From NCBI GenBank assembly GCA_032164245.1, contig JAVMKO010000002.1, positions 177,264,920 through 177,328,919 of the forward strand: a stretch of 64,000 nucleotides of DNA, written 5' to 3'. The notes under the pieces are model-generated. The model saw only the letters and a program-made list of their open reading frames with translations, ran no database searches and was not told where the DNA came from. Origin of the DNA: Sternotherus odoratus (Eukaryota > Chordata > Testudines > Kinosternidae). The position numbers and the translations under genes were made by a program. This document shows, one piece after another, positions 46,090 through 57,300 of this stretch; position 1 is the stretch's first letter; every line of letters begins with the position of its first letter.

Positions 46090-47872
46090 ATAACACCACG
46101 TTACAGACCATCAAAGGTATGCCAATGGGAACCTTCTGTTCCTTGTACACTCTCTTTCTGAGTTAAGTGAAAGGGATAATGGACTTTTCGCCCACGTCTC
46201 ATGGAATGCTTGGGAGAGGGTGATTCTACACCAGGCGATGCTGGCTGGCTGTCCATCAGGATCTGCAAATGGACTCTACCCTCCTGCTTCTGTTCCTGCC
46301 GGTCAACCCGATGCCTCAACATGTCTATTTAGTCTCTTACAATCCGAAGCATCTCATCCTGTGCTGTACACTCTCACTCATTGGAAGCTCTCCTCTCCAT
46401 GTCCATGTTTAACTTTTTTGACAGTGAAATCCTCCATGTTCTCAGCTTTGTGTCAGCTGTGTAGTTTGGTGATCCAGAATGTGTGGGGGGGGGGGGGGGA
46501 CGGGGGGTGTCTACGTGCCCTTTTTTTGTGTAAGAGCACTTGTGTGATATCAGTCTCCTGAGGGTAACATGGGCAGAAAGGAAGGAAATTCTTCAAGTGT
46601 CTGAGTATAGATCTAGTTGCTATGCTGTGCACCACAATGATGTCAGCAAAATTAGTTCAGGACTTGTGTGAGAAAGTGTCCTACCATAGTGGAAGAAATA
46701 AGATCGCCTTGCCCAGAAACCTTCAAAAGTTTTTCAATTTTTAATTCAGCAAAGAATTACGGAGTACCTACATGGAGGATTCTCAGGCTATCCCAGTCCA
46801 CATAAACAGTCTTTTCCAGGGACCATCCTCTTGTAGCTGGCATGGCCTGTTGTAAGTAGAGAAGCACAGCACCTCACTTTTTCTTCACAATAAACAAGCA
46901 ATACCACCGAATGTGTGCCCACTAAAGTTTAACTGGACTTTCGTTTTAACTGTATACTCACCAGAGGTGCCTTCCCTGGCATCACAGTTAGACCCCCTGC
47001 TGTCCTGCAAACCACAGGGCTCTAGGGTTAAAAATATTTCCTGGCTCTTGAGGAGACTTGCCTGTCACCCATTATTCTCCTCCTCATCATCCACCATACA
47101 ATCCTCTTTGTTGTCCTTAGGCTCACACATCTGTGAGGTGTCCACGTTGCTTGTGGGGGTGCTGGTAGGGTCACCCCTGAGAATTGCATGCAGCTCATTG
47201 TAGAGCCGATATGTGTGGGGTTCAGCATCAGAACAACTGTTCACCTCCCTTACCTTCTGGTACACTGGCAAAGTTGTTTTATTTTCACATGGCACTACTG
47301 TGGGTCCCTCCTGTAGCCCTTCTCCCTCATTCCATTTGTATAGAGCTCAGTGTTTCTCCTGCTGGATCGGAGTCCTGCCTGCACAGACTCTTCTCCCCCC
47401 ACAGCGATGAGATCCACCACTTCCTGTGCAGACCAGATTGGAGAACATTTGTAACATGTAGTCTCCCTGATCAGCTGTGCTCAAGCTGGCATGCTCCCAA
47501 TGCTGATCAAACAGGAAATGGGAATTCAAAAGTTCCCATTGCTTTAGCAGGGGAAGGGCTGTTTCCTCTGTACCTGCCTGCAGTGCAGCAGAGTTGATAA
47601 TGATCTCCAGAGCAGTCAGAGATAAACATTGTAGGACACCACCTAGAGGCCAATTAAGTCAAATTACACAATACTGCATTTCCAATACCTCGCAGTCGGC
47701 CCATGAAAATCGAACTAAGCACTACGCCTCTCACAGAGGTGGATTACAGAGATCGACGTCACAGACGACTTAGATCGACATAAAGGACCTGGTAGTGTAG
47801 ACACATACAACAACAGGTTGACTTAAGGCAGTTTTTTTCAACCTAACTCTGTAGTGTAGACCAGGCCTCAGT
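46090..47872 (-). mobile_element. trihelix-gene-bearing DNA transposon, degraded
   Basis: Read on the minus strand from 47872: a terminus GGCCTGGTCTACACTAC, about 200 bp of MITE-like subterminal sequence (compare 37463-37743), then a Myb/trihelix gene in two exons. The other terminus and any transposase are missing, the left side ending at the PLE. The terminus type and gene suggest a Harbinger-like parent of the MITEs at 1665, 37463 and 50761. Confidence 0.6.
46240..47480 (-). pseudogene. Myb/SANT trihelix protein of a transposon
   Basis: Minus-strand exon 1 reads RSPNWSAQEVVDLIAVWGEE, SVQAGLRSSRRN, KGYRRDP, then VREVNSCSDAEPHTYRLYNE and LHAILRGDP, an entire trihelix domain of the type also seen at 3177, followed by an acidic DDEEEN stretch. 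A donor CTG|GTGAGT lies at 46962/46961. The last exon keeps a leucine-zipper-like segment (DEMLRIVRD, then IDMLRHRVDRQEQKQEG) near 46313-46385. A TAG within the domain, a one-base frameshift a few codons later and a further stop break it. A role as DNA-binding partner of a transposase is inferred from the family. Confidence 0.72.
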
Positions 47873-48291
47873 GATATTGCTATCAAGCAAATGACTTACA
47901 TCGGTAGGTTAAGAGACTTCCAATAGGTAGTTACCCTCCCCCCGGTCATTAATGGAGCTAGAGGTATATTCATTTAATTTTTTAAAACAAAATCACTTTA
48001 ATTATGTTGCTCCTCTCTTTCATGTTCACTTTACATGACTATTTCAGCAAACAAATTAACCAGCAGGAATGTTTGTGGAAATAGTAAGTTCTAAGTGACT
48101 ACTGGAGAATGTCCACAGAGAGTGAAATTCACAGCTGTGCATAGGGTCAGCACAGTAGCTATGCCCCTCTTAAACTTTATTTTGAGGTCTGATGGGGGAC
48201 TTAAGTGTTGCATAAGCCTTGTGCTGTCCCTCTGTATGGGGTGATATTCACACAGAAAATAATATTTGAATTAGAAAATGTGAGTACCTGA
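47873..48291. other. intergenic, nothing recognised
   Basis: AT-rich stretch between two mobile elements. Confidence 0.4.
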
Positions 48292-48329
48292 AATGGCATT
48301 CAAAGAGTTGAATGGCATTCAAAGAGTTG
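48292..48329. repeat. 19-bp perfect tandem duplication at CR1 5' junction
   Basis: AATGGCATTCAAAGAGTTG occurs twice head to tail, immediately before recognisable CR1 sequence. Confidence 0.95.
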
Positions 48330-48582
48330 CAGTGAATTATGGGGAATTAGAGATAAGTCATCTTAACTTCAGTACCCGGAAAAATAATACAGATAATAAG
48401 CAATCAGCTTGCAAACACCTTGAAGATAATAAGGTGACAAGTAACAGTCAGCATGGATTTGTCAAGAATAAATCATGGCAAACCAACCTAATAGCTTCCT
48501 TCAACAGGGTAAGAAGCCTTGTGGATAGGGGAGAAGCAGTAGATGTGGTATATCTTGACTTTAGTAAGGCTTCTGATGCTGT

Positions 48583-48770
48583 TGCAACCCACACACCTCC
48601 CAGCTAGTGGTACTGAGACCACATAGAGAGAGTTAATGAGTCTGCGCTACAGCTTTAGCTAGTAGCCATATGGCTTTGAGCTCATGCAGTAGAGGCTCAT
48701 GCATTTAGCTCCAGAGGTCCCAGGATCGATCCTGCCCACAGATGGTCAGGGTCTGTCAGTGTTACACTAT
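48583..48770 (+). mobile_element. tRNA-derived SINE-like insertion in CR1
   Basis: Foreign 188 bp between two adjoining CR1 segments (…GATGCTGT / CTCACATGACC…). It contains an A-box-like GAGCTCATGCAGTAGAGG (48679-48696) and a B-box-like GGTCCCAGGATCGATCCTG (48716-48734) at tRNA spacing. The parent tRNA is uncertain, and the target duplication is not clear. Confidence 0.6.
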
Positions 48771-48985
48771 CTCACATGACCTTCTCATAAACGAATTAAG
48801 GAAATACAACCTACATGGAGCTACTATAAGGTGGGTGTATAACTGGCTGGAAAATTGTTCCTAGAGACTAGTATTGGTAGTTTACAGTCAGGCTGGAAGG
48901 ACATATGGAGTGGGGTCCTGCAGAGATTGGCTCTGGTTCTGTTCAAAATCTTCATCAATGCTTTAGCTAATGGCATAGAGTGCAC

Positions 48986-49257
48986 ACTCCAAGTTCACAC
49001 CCCCTATTCAACTGCTAGAAGAATAACCCACCCTCCCTGATTGAAGATTGGTTCAGCCTAATTGGACTAACCTTGTTACCTCCTACCTGGTTCTTGCCTA
49101 CTTTTCTATACCTGCCTCTGGACACTTCCACTGCTTGCATCCAACGAAGTGGGTATTAGCCCACGAAAGCTTATGCTTCAAAACTTTATAGTTAGTCTTT
49201 AAGGTGCCACAGGACTTTGTTACCTCTGCTATTGCAGACTAACACGGCTACCTCTCT
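48986..49257 (+). mobile_element. Penelope-like 3' end inserted in CR1
   Basis: Begins near TTCACACCCCCTATTCAACT, runs through CTGGTTCTTGCCTAC and CTTCCACTGC, and ends CAGACTAACACGGCTACC. It is followed within a few bases by CR1 sequence continuing AACTTTGTGGATGATACC. Same 3' region as the copies at 45.9 and 55.3 kb. Confidence 0.85.
49141..49177 (+). ncRNA. degraded hammerhead-like core
   Basis: CCAACGA, an extra A, GTGGG-TATTAG-CCCAC, GAA, then AGC-TTAT-GCT followed by T. The C-U-G-A-N-G-A segment is mutated, so this copy should be inactive even if the family is a ribozyme. Confidence 0.25.
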
Positions 49258-50056
49258 AATTCTTCACATAAACTTTGTGGATGATACCAAGCTGGGCGGG
49301 GTTGCAAGTGCTTTGGAGGCTAGAATTAAAATTCAAAATGATCTGGACAAACTGAAGAAATGGTCTGAATTAAATAGGATGAAATTCAATAAGGACAAAT
49401 GCAAAGTACTTCACTTAGGAAGGAACAATCAATTGCACACATACAAAATGGGAAATGACTGCCTAGGAAGGAGTACTGCAGAAAGGGGCTTGGGGATCAT
49501 AGTGGATCACAAACTAAATGTAAGTCAACAGTGTAACAATGTTGCAAAAAAAGCAAACATCATTCTGGGATGTATCAGCAGGAGTGTTGTAAGCAAGACA
49601 TAAGAACTAATTCTTCTGTTCTACTCAGTGCAGATAAGGCCTGAATTGCATTACTGTGTCCAGTTCTGGGTGCCACATTTCTGGAAAGATGTGGTCAAAT
49701 TGGAGAAAGTCCAGAGGAGAGCAACAAAAATGACTAAAGGTCTAGAAAACATGACCTATGAGGAAAGATTGAAAAAAATGGGTTTGTTTAGTCTGGAGAC
49801 GTGAAGACTGAGGGGGGACACAATAAAAGTTTTCAAGTACAGAAATGGTTATTACAAGGAGGAAAGAGAAAAATTGTTCTTGTAAATCTCTGAGGACAGA
49901 ACAAAGCAATGGGCTTAAATTGCAGGAAGGAAGGTTTCGATTAGACATTATGAAAAATTTCTTATTAGCGTAGTTAAGCATTGGAACAAATTGCCTACAG
50001 AGATTGTGCAATTTCTGTCATTGGAGGTTTTAAAGAAGTTAGTTTTAAAGTTAGAC

Positions 50057-50265
50057 CAGGCCTGCACAACTCAGAAAGCAGCGAGGGCCATATTACTGCA
50101 AAAAAACCCAGCTGCAGGCCGAAAAGCCCTGCCCTTGCCCTGCGCCCATCCACTTCCTCCCAACCCCAAGCTTGGCTTTCCCCACCCCTGCTCACCCCCC
50201 GCGGGCCACACAGTGACCCCATGCGGGCCGCATGTGGCCCCCAGGCCGCATGTTGTGCAGGCTTG
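50057..50265. mobile_element. hAT MITE inserted in CR1 3' region
   Basis: CAGGCCTGCACAACTCAG and TGTTGTGCAGGCTTG are inverted ends, with an exact 8-bp duplication AGTTAGAC (50049-50056, 50266-50273). Same family as 8889-9073, opposite orientation. Confidence 0.95.
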
Positions 50266-50387
50266 AGTTAGACAAACACCTGTAAGGAATGGTCTAGGTA
50301 TTATGTCGTCCTGCCCTGAGTGCAGGGGACTGGACTAGATGACCTCTCGAGGTCCCTTCCAGTCCTACATTTCTATGATTCTATGAA

Positions 50388-50760
50388 TAGAACATGTATT
50401 CAATCAGACTTAACCAACCCACCCTGGAATTTGTTTGCTCACAGTGATCTGCAAGCCCAAGAATTATTGGCAGAAATTTTTCAGAAAATTTGCATAAGTA
50501 AATTTAAGAAAATCTTGAACTACCCTGATTATTGCAAAGAAAAAATAAGGTCAAACATTAAAATCCCTATTCATTTTGAATGATTTGATATCAAATGTAT
50601 CATTGAGATTGAAGCTATTAAGGCATTGGTAACACAAGCTGAACTGAGAGCTTTTTGACTGCAAAATAACATTGTAGATAAAATAAGTAACCATATTTTT
50701 AAAATTATAAAAGCTGAATTTAAAATGCATGTATACATATGGATTTGCCTTTGTGTCTCC
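50388..50760. other. intergenic, nothing recognised
   Basis: AT-rich stretch between the CR1 tail and a MITE. No coding or repeat signal recognised. Confidence 0.4.
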
Positions 50761-51014
50761 TAGGGCTGGTCCTCACTACCGGGGGTGGGTGGGGGGTGAA
50801 CAACGGCAGATACGCAACTTTCCTCACGGCGGTGGCAGGCGGCAGCACGCTCCCCCGTCGACTCCAGCTTGCGCCTCCCGGCAAGCTGGAGTTCCAGAGT
50901 CAACGGGGGAGCCGCGGGCGATCAATTTCTCATGTCTTCACAAGACACGAGAAATCGATTGCCAAACGATCGGTCGCTACCCGTCGATCTGGTGGGTAGT
51001 GCAGACCAGCCCTA
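50761..51014. mobile_element. MITE with perfect TAGGGCTGGTC termini
   Basis: TAGGGCTGGTC and GACCAGCCCTA are perfect inverted ends. Internal GTCGACTCCAGCTTG / CAAGCTGGAG and TCGATTTCTC-type palindromes match 1665-1969. Confidence 0.88.
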
Positions 51015-54000
51015 GACTTTGTGTGGATACTCTTTTTCTAGAGGAGATAATGCATGGACACTGATGCATAATTGATTGGCACTACTATCTCCTCCTTTAG
51101 ATAGTTCACACTGGTTACTTTTGTCTGTTCCATGCTGCAGAAAGTCTTTTGATTTTTTGAGATTGCTACTCAACAGCTTGCTAACTGTCAACTTGTTCTG
51201 TTCATGAACAGAAGAAGAATTTGTAGTAAGGTGATAATGTTCTACAAAATACAGGTTCTGGGTTTCTCTCGCTCTCCTTCTTTCCAGTGTTTTCCATTTC
51301 AATAAAGAATGCTATTGCTTGCCTCTTCTGTACTTTCAGTCAATGGACGCTGTTCCAGCACAGCCAGGGCTTCCACATGCCTGGCTGGCTGGCTGGCTGG
51401 CTGCCTTGGCTGCTGCCGGTACTATCCCACATGCACTAGGAGCCCTGAAGTCCACCAGGTGATTTTAAAATGCCTGGGGCTCCTTGCCTATACCATCGCT
51501 GCTGCGGTAGTAGTGGGCCTCTGAGCAATTGCTCCCTTTGCCGGCCCCTCCATCAGCCTCTTTAAAGGTTCACATTGGATCAGTGTTCCACAAAGTAATG
51601 AGGGTGCCTGTTCAGAGCTGAAATTGTGAGGAACTTGTGACCACAGGAAAAACCTCTGGGGAGTTTGAAAGCCCAAGCATGATCCAGAGCTCATGTTGGA
51701 ATTGGGTGATCTCTGGTAAGCTTATTAGCATGCCTGCAAGTTCTGGTATTGTTTTTAATAAAGTTTTCTCTGTAAAGCTTAAACCTTAAGAATAAAAACT
51801 GTGCTTGCTTAGAAACAGCTATGTATTAACTTAAGCAATTTTATGGCCATATTTTATGTCAAAATACCTTGAGCCACATCTTCCCCATTACAAACCAACA
51901 CATTGCATTCTAATTAGAAAAATATCCAGTTTTGGTAACTGATCTCCAGTTTAACTATGATTTAATTACTATTTTAGGAAGTGTGCTCTGTGTAATGCAC
52001 AGTACTACATCTTTTGAGGTGCAAGAAATAATCTTTCAATAAGTTTAAAGTGTACCTATGCTAATTAGAAATTACATTAAAACTATTCACATGTATGTGT
52101 GTCACATTAGTGCTGCTTTTCCTTCTAAATATCAACTGTTTGCAATCACACAACCATTATGTTTTTGATGTACCAATACTCTACTGCAATTATGTGAATA
52201 CAATTGTCCCAGGAAGTAAGATGACTCTTCTTATAACTAAGTAGTGGTCACAAAAAATAGTATATTTTTTTTCAGCTGAGCACCACATTCTATCTATATT
52301 TCAGCACATACCATTCTCTCGGTCATAGCAGAAATTTCAGAAATAAAAGCCAGCCTTTCTAACCACAAGATGTGAATCACATCACGTTAGCAAGGAAACC
52401 CAAAGGTTTAAGATGAGGCATGTTCAGAAATAAGAACAAAGATAGTAAAGTCTGTCATGCTAACTACAATTTTTGAGAAATTCTATAGAAGGCATTGGTT
52501 ACTCTGTGGACAAACTAAATATTACAGGCTGCTTGTTAATCAGAAAAATGAAGTTTTTTCTGTAAGAGTATGTTAACCACCACACATCTTTTTGAAGAGT
52601 CAATCTAGACTGTATGTTGAATGTATTCATAAAAATGGTATTTAAAATTGTACTGCATGTCTTTTTGGAGGCATTGAACTGTTCTTTTACATATGTTTAT
52701 GTTGTTATACTACCACTTTTTGCTTACGGATTTGTAGTCTTTATATACAATAATGTGCATTTTCATGCTCATTTCCACTTTCTATTCACATTCCTCTTTG
52801 AACTCCTTCGCCATCTTGTTTCACCACATCACGTTTAAGCTTCTTGTCTTCACCATCAAGATCCTTCACAACTCTGTCTCTCCCTACCTTTCTCTGTTTG
52901 TTGTGTCTTTGCAACATCCCTTGTCCCAGCATTGGGGAGCCAAGAACAGGTCTCTAAGTGATAGTACAGAATACAAGGATAGGACTCTTTTCTATGGACT
53001 TTCATTAACATTTTTATTCCTTCAGCGTGAAATTTGTTTCACACAAATAAAGTCCAGATAAGTGAGTTGTAGGTGGGTGAAATGCTAAGGAGCCAAAAAT
53101 GTATCCCCCTAACCAAGGACAGGGTTAGGGACTGAAGTGCAGCTATGCATGGCAACTACTTATGGGCTTACGTGAGAATTAAGGGCTATTGGATCCATGT
53201 GATCGCAGATCCTATGGCCCCCTCCCCTGGCCCACTTGTAGCCTATACTGAGAGTAATCTTCTCAACGAGTAACCCCTTACCACTTTCCTCAAGCAATCT
53301 CACCACAGCATAAGTGATACAGAGGGCCTTGCTTAGTCCTTTCATGCCAGGGTATAATACATTCTTAACAGAACTCAGCATGACTTAAACGCAGTTACAA
53401 AAGTTCCTCAGAATCATCTGAAAACATAATAAAAGGACTCAAATGGGCAACATATTACAATGTATTTATTGTTTAAGAGGAAAGACACTTTTTAATATTG
53501 CTTGTCTTTCTTCTCCCAGAAACTATACATTCTCAGCAAAAATTCCTGGCTTCCTTGGGGAACCTGGACTGGATGTAACAGGACACGTTGCTGAGTAGGT
53601 GCTCTGCTTCTGTGGCGGCTGGGAAGAATGAAGACCTTTAGTGGAAGCTTCTTCCCTACAGCAGCTGCCACACATCCAGGCCAGGCCTCAATCTATGAAG
53701 TGTTTCCCCGCAGCTCAAAGAGGTGTTATGTAAAGACCCCTTAACCCTCCCATGAGTAACTCCTCAGACCAGTCAAGATTTGTGTGTGTGTGTCTGTTAG
53801 CCCCTCACCCCTGACAACAATAAAAGGATGCATACAGGTGTGTAGGTAAGAAAGAGAATGATAAATATTTGTGAGTGAGATAGAGACCCTGGATAGGATG
53901 GAAATAAAAAGTAGGGCTTTGTTTAAAGAAAAAAAAAATCAGCTAGAGTTCTTTTCCCCCTGAAAATTCAAAAGTCATGTGCTACAAGGCCTTTCCCCTG

Positions 54001-54990
54001 CCCTCCCCTCCCCATCCCGAAATTTACCCCATCAGAAAAACTAAGAGGTTTGCCAGGATCACCTTCTCAGTACAGCAAATCATCATTTTTGAGTGCTAAC
54101 ATGCAGGTCACTGGTGATGCCTCTTGAAAACTATAAATCTGTTCAGGTTCATTTTACAAGAACTGCAGTCTACGTCTGTGGCTTCCTCATTGCTGGGGCA
54201 GTTTTACCTCTAATTAATGGTGGGAGGTGGAGTCCTTCACCAGGGCCCAGCTGGAGCACTGACAGTCACAGGGGGCCATGGAAGCTTTGCAGGGAAGTTC
54301 CTGCTAAGCTCCAGCCCAGTTTTGCCACTCTGATTCTTCTTCCCCTCACTACCTGTTCAATGCTGACCTTTTCCACTTCTCCCATAGCCTTCCTCTGCTG
54401 CCCTTCTCTCTGACCATTCTCCGAGTCAGACTCACCGCCCAAAGCTTTTCATTATTATTATTTGTAAAGATACTGTCAACATATACTTTAAATTATAAAC
54501 ATGGGGAGAAGGAATTGAGAACAAAGGATTATTTGGGAGTGGGCTCCTACCCAGCAAATCCACTACAGGGGCATCCAGGTGCTACCTTAAAGAAGGAATA
54601 GCAATTCTGATTTATTATTACCGTATCATTGTGACTCTCAGACATCTGAAGTTGAAAATTTGCCTTCAGAACTATTCTGTAGACATGAGAAAGCTTGATG
54701 TGCAGGTAAAGGGAATCTGTGCCTAGCCACAGCAGGACAGATAGAACAATTTTTATGTCGGTACTGAGTAAAGCTAAGCCCAAACCAAAAAACATGGATG
54801 GAAACACCCTTGAATTTTGGAAAAAAAATCAGTTCTGGATCCAAACACTCTGACTCATCTCTAGTCTAGAGGATTTGACCTGTAGAACACAAAGATGACT
54901 TGGGAAGGCTAAATATGTAGATTTCTTGTCTCAAGACACCAGGTTTTCTTTAACAAAGCTGAGCTACAGTGCATAAAACAAACATGAATT
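51015..54990. other. intergenic; LINE remnant near 52.8-52.9 kb
   Basis: A (GGCT)n tract lies at 51381-51403. At about 52783-52920 the plus strand reads ITFKLLVFTIKILHNSVSPYLS, similar to the C-terminal region of L2-type LINE reverse transcriptases (family form FKLL.LT.KALH..AP.YLS), so a small old LINE piece is likely. Nothing else recognised. Confidence 0.4.
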
Positions 54991-55033
54991 TGCAGAAGCA
55001 ACACCTGTGGCACCTTAAAGACTAAAGTATTGA

Positions 55034-55070
55034 AGCATAAGCTTTCGTGGGCTAATACCCACTTCATCGG
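55034..55070 (-). ncRNA. hammerhead-like core, inverted PLE copy
   Basis: Minus strand: CCGATGA, an extra A, GTGGG-TATTAG-CCCAC, GAA, AGC-TTAT-GCT, then T. One core base (U4) is changed to C. Confidence 0.3.
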
Positions 55071-55266
55071 ATGCATGCAGTGGAAGCATCCAGGGCAGGT
55101 ATAAATAAGTAGGCAAGAACCCGGTTGGAGATAACAACTGCGGACCCCATCCTCCCTGATTAGAGATAACAAGGTGGTTCAGCCTGATTGAACTAACCTT
55201 GTTATCTCTAAACTGGTTCTTGCCTACTTATTTATACCTGCTTCTGCACACTTCCACTGCATGCAT

Positions 55267-55305
55267 CCGACGAAGTGGGTATTAGCCCACGAAAGCTTAT
55301 GCTTC
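55267..55305 (+). ncRNA. hammerhead-like core, direct PLE copy
   Basis: CCGACGA, an extra A, GTGGG-TATTAG-CCCAC, GAA, AGC-TTAT-GCT, then T. Stems II and III and the U16.1 position are intact, while U4 is changed. Confidence 0.3.
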
Positions 55306-55386
55306 AATACTCTTGTTAGTCTTTAAAGTGCCACAGGACTCTGTTGCTTCTGCAAATCCAGACTAACACGGCTACCTCTGATTCTT

Positions 55387-57013
55387 GAAAACATGAATTT
55401 GTTTAATAAAAAACCCAATTAGCTTCACTTTTTTAATTTAGTATGTATACCCTTCATTGCTTTTACATATTTGAGGGCGAGAAACAAAGCAAACAAACAA
55501 AATGAAAGTCAACAGAATTCTGTCACCAGCAGCTAAAGTTTGGATTAGTGATGCACACAGACAGGTCAAGTACTGTTGTGGTTTCACATCAACTTCTTCT
55601 GTTTTACTTCCATATTTTGAAAGCTTCCCTTAGGTACAGAACACATCCGTTTGTATCTGAAAATAACAGAAATGCTCAATTTGAAATGTGGGGAAGGTTT
55701 GCCACACAAAATGAGTGCAGCTTTCTGCTGTCCTGCTTGCCACAGGGTACAACATGATGGGGAATATGAAATGTTGTACTTGCCATTACTGTACAAACAG
55801 AAAACTTCTCTTAAGACATGACCTCCATGCCAGCTGGAGAATTTATGTGAACCTAGCAAGTTAAGTATTCCCAGCTGACCTCTGTCATGGATTTGCAATA
55901 TTGAAGATGGGCCCACGGGTCCAGCGGATCAGGGCAGGGCAGTTATAATCTAGCATCATTCTGATTGGCTAAAAGAAAAAAAATCTCCATGTCCACAACT
56001 ACCCTCTGACAAAGAGAGAGAACGACAGGGTGAAATCCTGGCCCCTTTTAAGCCAATGGTAGTTTTGCCATTGTCTTCAGTGGGATCAAGATTTCACCCT
56101 ACATACACTACCTACCATTGTGCTTCCAGTGCATTATGCAATGTGTTGGAAGTGAAATTAGAGCTGCCTAAACATGTGAAATATCCTTAGACAGGTTTAA
56201 AACAACTAATCATGAAAAGGCTACAAGACACACTACTAAGAGAAGACCAGTGTTACAGAAAGTGCTTTGGCAATTCTATTTTCTTCAGGCTATGGAGAGA
56301 GAACAGGTACATTTTCAGTGTGGTGTACAGTGATTAAGTGAACACCCTTTGTTGTTAATGAGTGGTGTCTCATTCTCTGGGAAGGGCACCGAGAAAGTAC
56401 TTCAGGCTATATACTTTGAGGCAAGAGAATTTGGAAAACCTAGGGATGAAATGTTTATTTAATCTTGAGTTAATCAGATCAGGAGTTGACCCAGCATGTT
56501 TTAATATTTTGGGGCCAAGGAAAAATGAGAACAAAACTACCATTTTCTTTTAGTAATATAAATGAAAATGAGTCATAGAAACCAGAAAGCATGGCTATTA
56601 AAACACAAAGAATGGCTAAATAATATAGGGGTCAGCAACAGCATTCACCAATCTAAGCATATCACGGATTTCTTGGGACTGGTACTGTCAAAAGACTTTG
56701 TCATACTCTGAATGTATCAAGGAGAGAGAGGATAGTATTTTTCCTATTTCAGCCAGTGAGCTTTGAAAGGTTCAGTATATGCAATTGACTAGAGAATTAC
56801 TGGGTTTTAAAAAAAAAATCTTTTAAACATTCATATGTAAGAAGCCATAGAACAAAATTACTAAAGCTTGTAACTTGTTTAACTGTGAAACTCCTTTGTC
56901 TTAATCATCTCTGATAATATTAGGGCAAATGTGTCAAGGAAGGGGAACTGGATCGTATTCCATGTGTTCACACTTCCTTAATTTACTTGAACATTATTTC
57001 ATACAGTGTTTGA
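55387..57013. other. intergenic with one small palindromic MITE
   Basis: Nothing recognised apart from 56027-56100. Confidence 0.45.
56027..56100. mobile_element. 74-bp palindromic repeat
   Basis: AGGGTGAAATCCTGGCCCC faces GGGATCAAGATTTCACCCT, and the interior CCAATGGTAGTTTTGCCATTG is also self-complementary. The whole unit can fold as one hairpin, typical of a short old amniote MITE. Confidence 0.7.
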
Positions 57014-57021
57014 ATTGGAGG

Positions 57022-57218
57022 CCAGGCCAGCTACAGGCACCAGCATAGGATACATAGGCCTGGGGCAGCACTCTGTAGGGGCCGCCAATCTTAGGGCAGG
57101 GCTCCTCTGCCCGTGCTCCCCCCCCCCACACACCTTTTTTTTGTTTTGTTCCAGCCACCCTTTTATTTTTATTTTATTTTTTTTGCTTGGGGCGGCCAAA
57201 AAGTTAGAGCCGGCCCTG
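57022..57218. mobile_element. hAT MITE
   Basis: Ends CCAGGCCAGCT and AGCCGGCCCTG, with an exact 8-bp duplication ATTGGAGG (57014-57021, 57219-57226). Inside, GGCCTGGGGCAGCAC faces GCTTGGGGCGGCC, with a poly-T stretch between. Confidence 0.93.
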
Positions 57219-57300
57219 ATTGGAGGGGAAAAAATGGTTGATATGCTCCACTCCCTATGCCCCAGCAAGGACATAACTGGCCTTAAGATTTGTCTTGTCC

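Larger units (their letters stand above)
48330..50387 (+). mobile_element. CR1 LINE split by three later insertions
   Basis: CR1 reverse-transcriptase sequence in order: NSQHGFVKNKSWQTNLIASF, VDVVYLDFSKASDAV, then after the SINE the continuing RT region, then after the PLE FVDDTKLGGVASALEARIKI (catalytic box FVDD kept), KCKVLHLGRNNQ, and later CLGRSTAERGLGI. The 3' end GATGACCTCTCGAGGTCCC followed by CTATGATTCTATGAAT is the normal CR1 tail. Insertions: 48583-48770, 48986-49257 and 50057-50265. It is 5'-truncated and carries several stops. Confidence 0.92.
54993..55386. mobile_element. Penelope-like 3' ends in inverted orientation
   Basis: The right part (about 55132-55386, plus) runs from GGACCCCATCCTCCC through TTGAACTAACCTTGTTATC to CAGACTAACACGGCTACC. 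The left part (54993-55131, minus) is an inverted copy of its middle and 3' region, from GGCAAGAACC back to TGTGGCACC. The arms pair over about 120 bp. Structure as at 45.5 kb: one insertion with a 5' inversion, or two copies. Confidence 0.82.

Noticed and set aside
50989..51014. TA versus 3-bp target duplication for the TAGGGCTGGTC MITE
   Set aside because: CTAG on both sides makes the boundary ambiguous; superfamily was not assigned from this copy alone.
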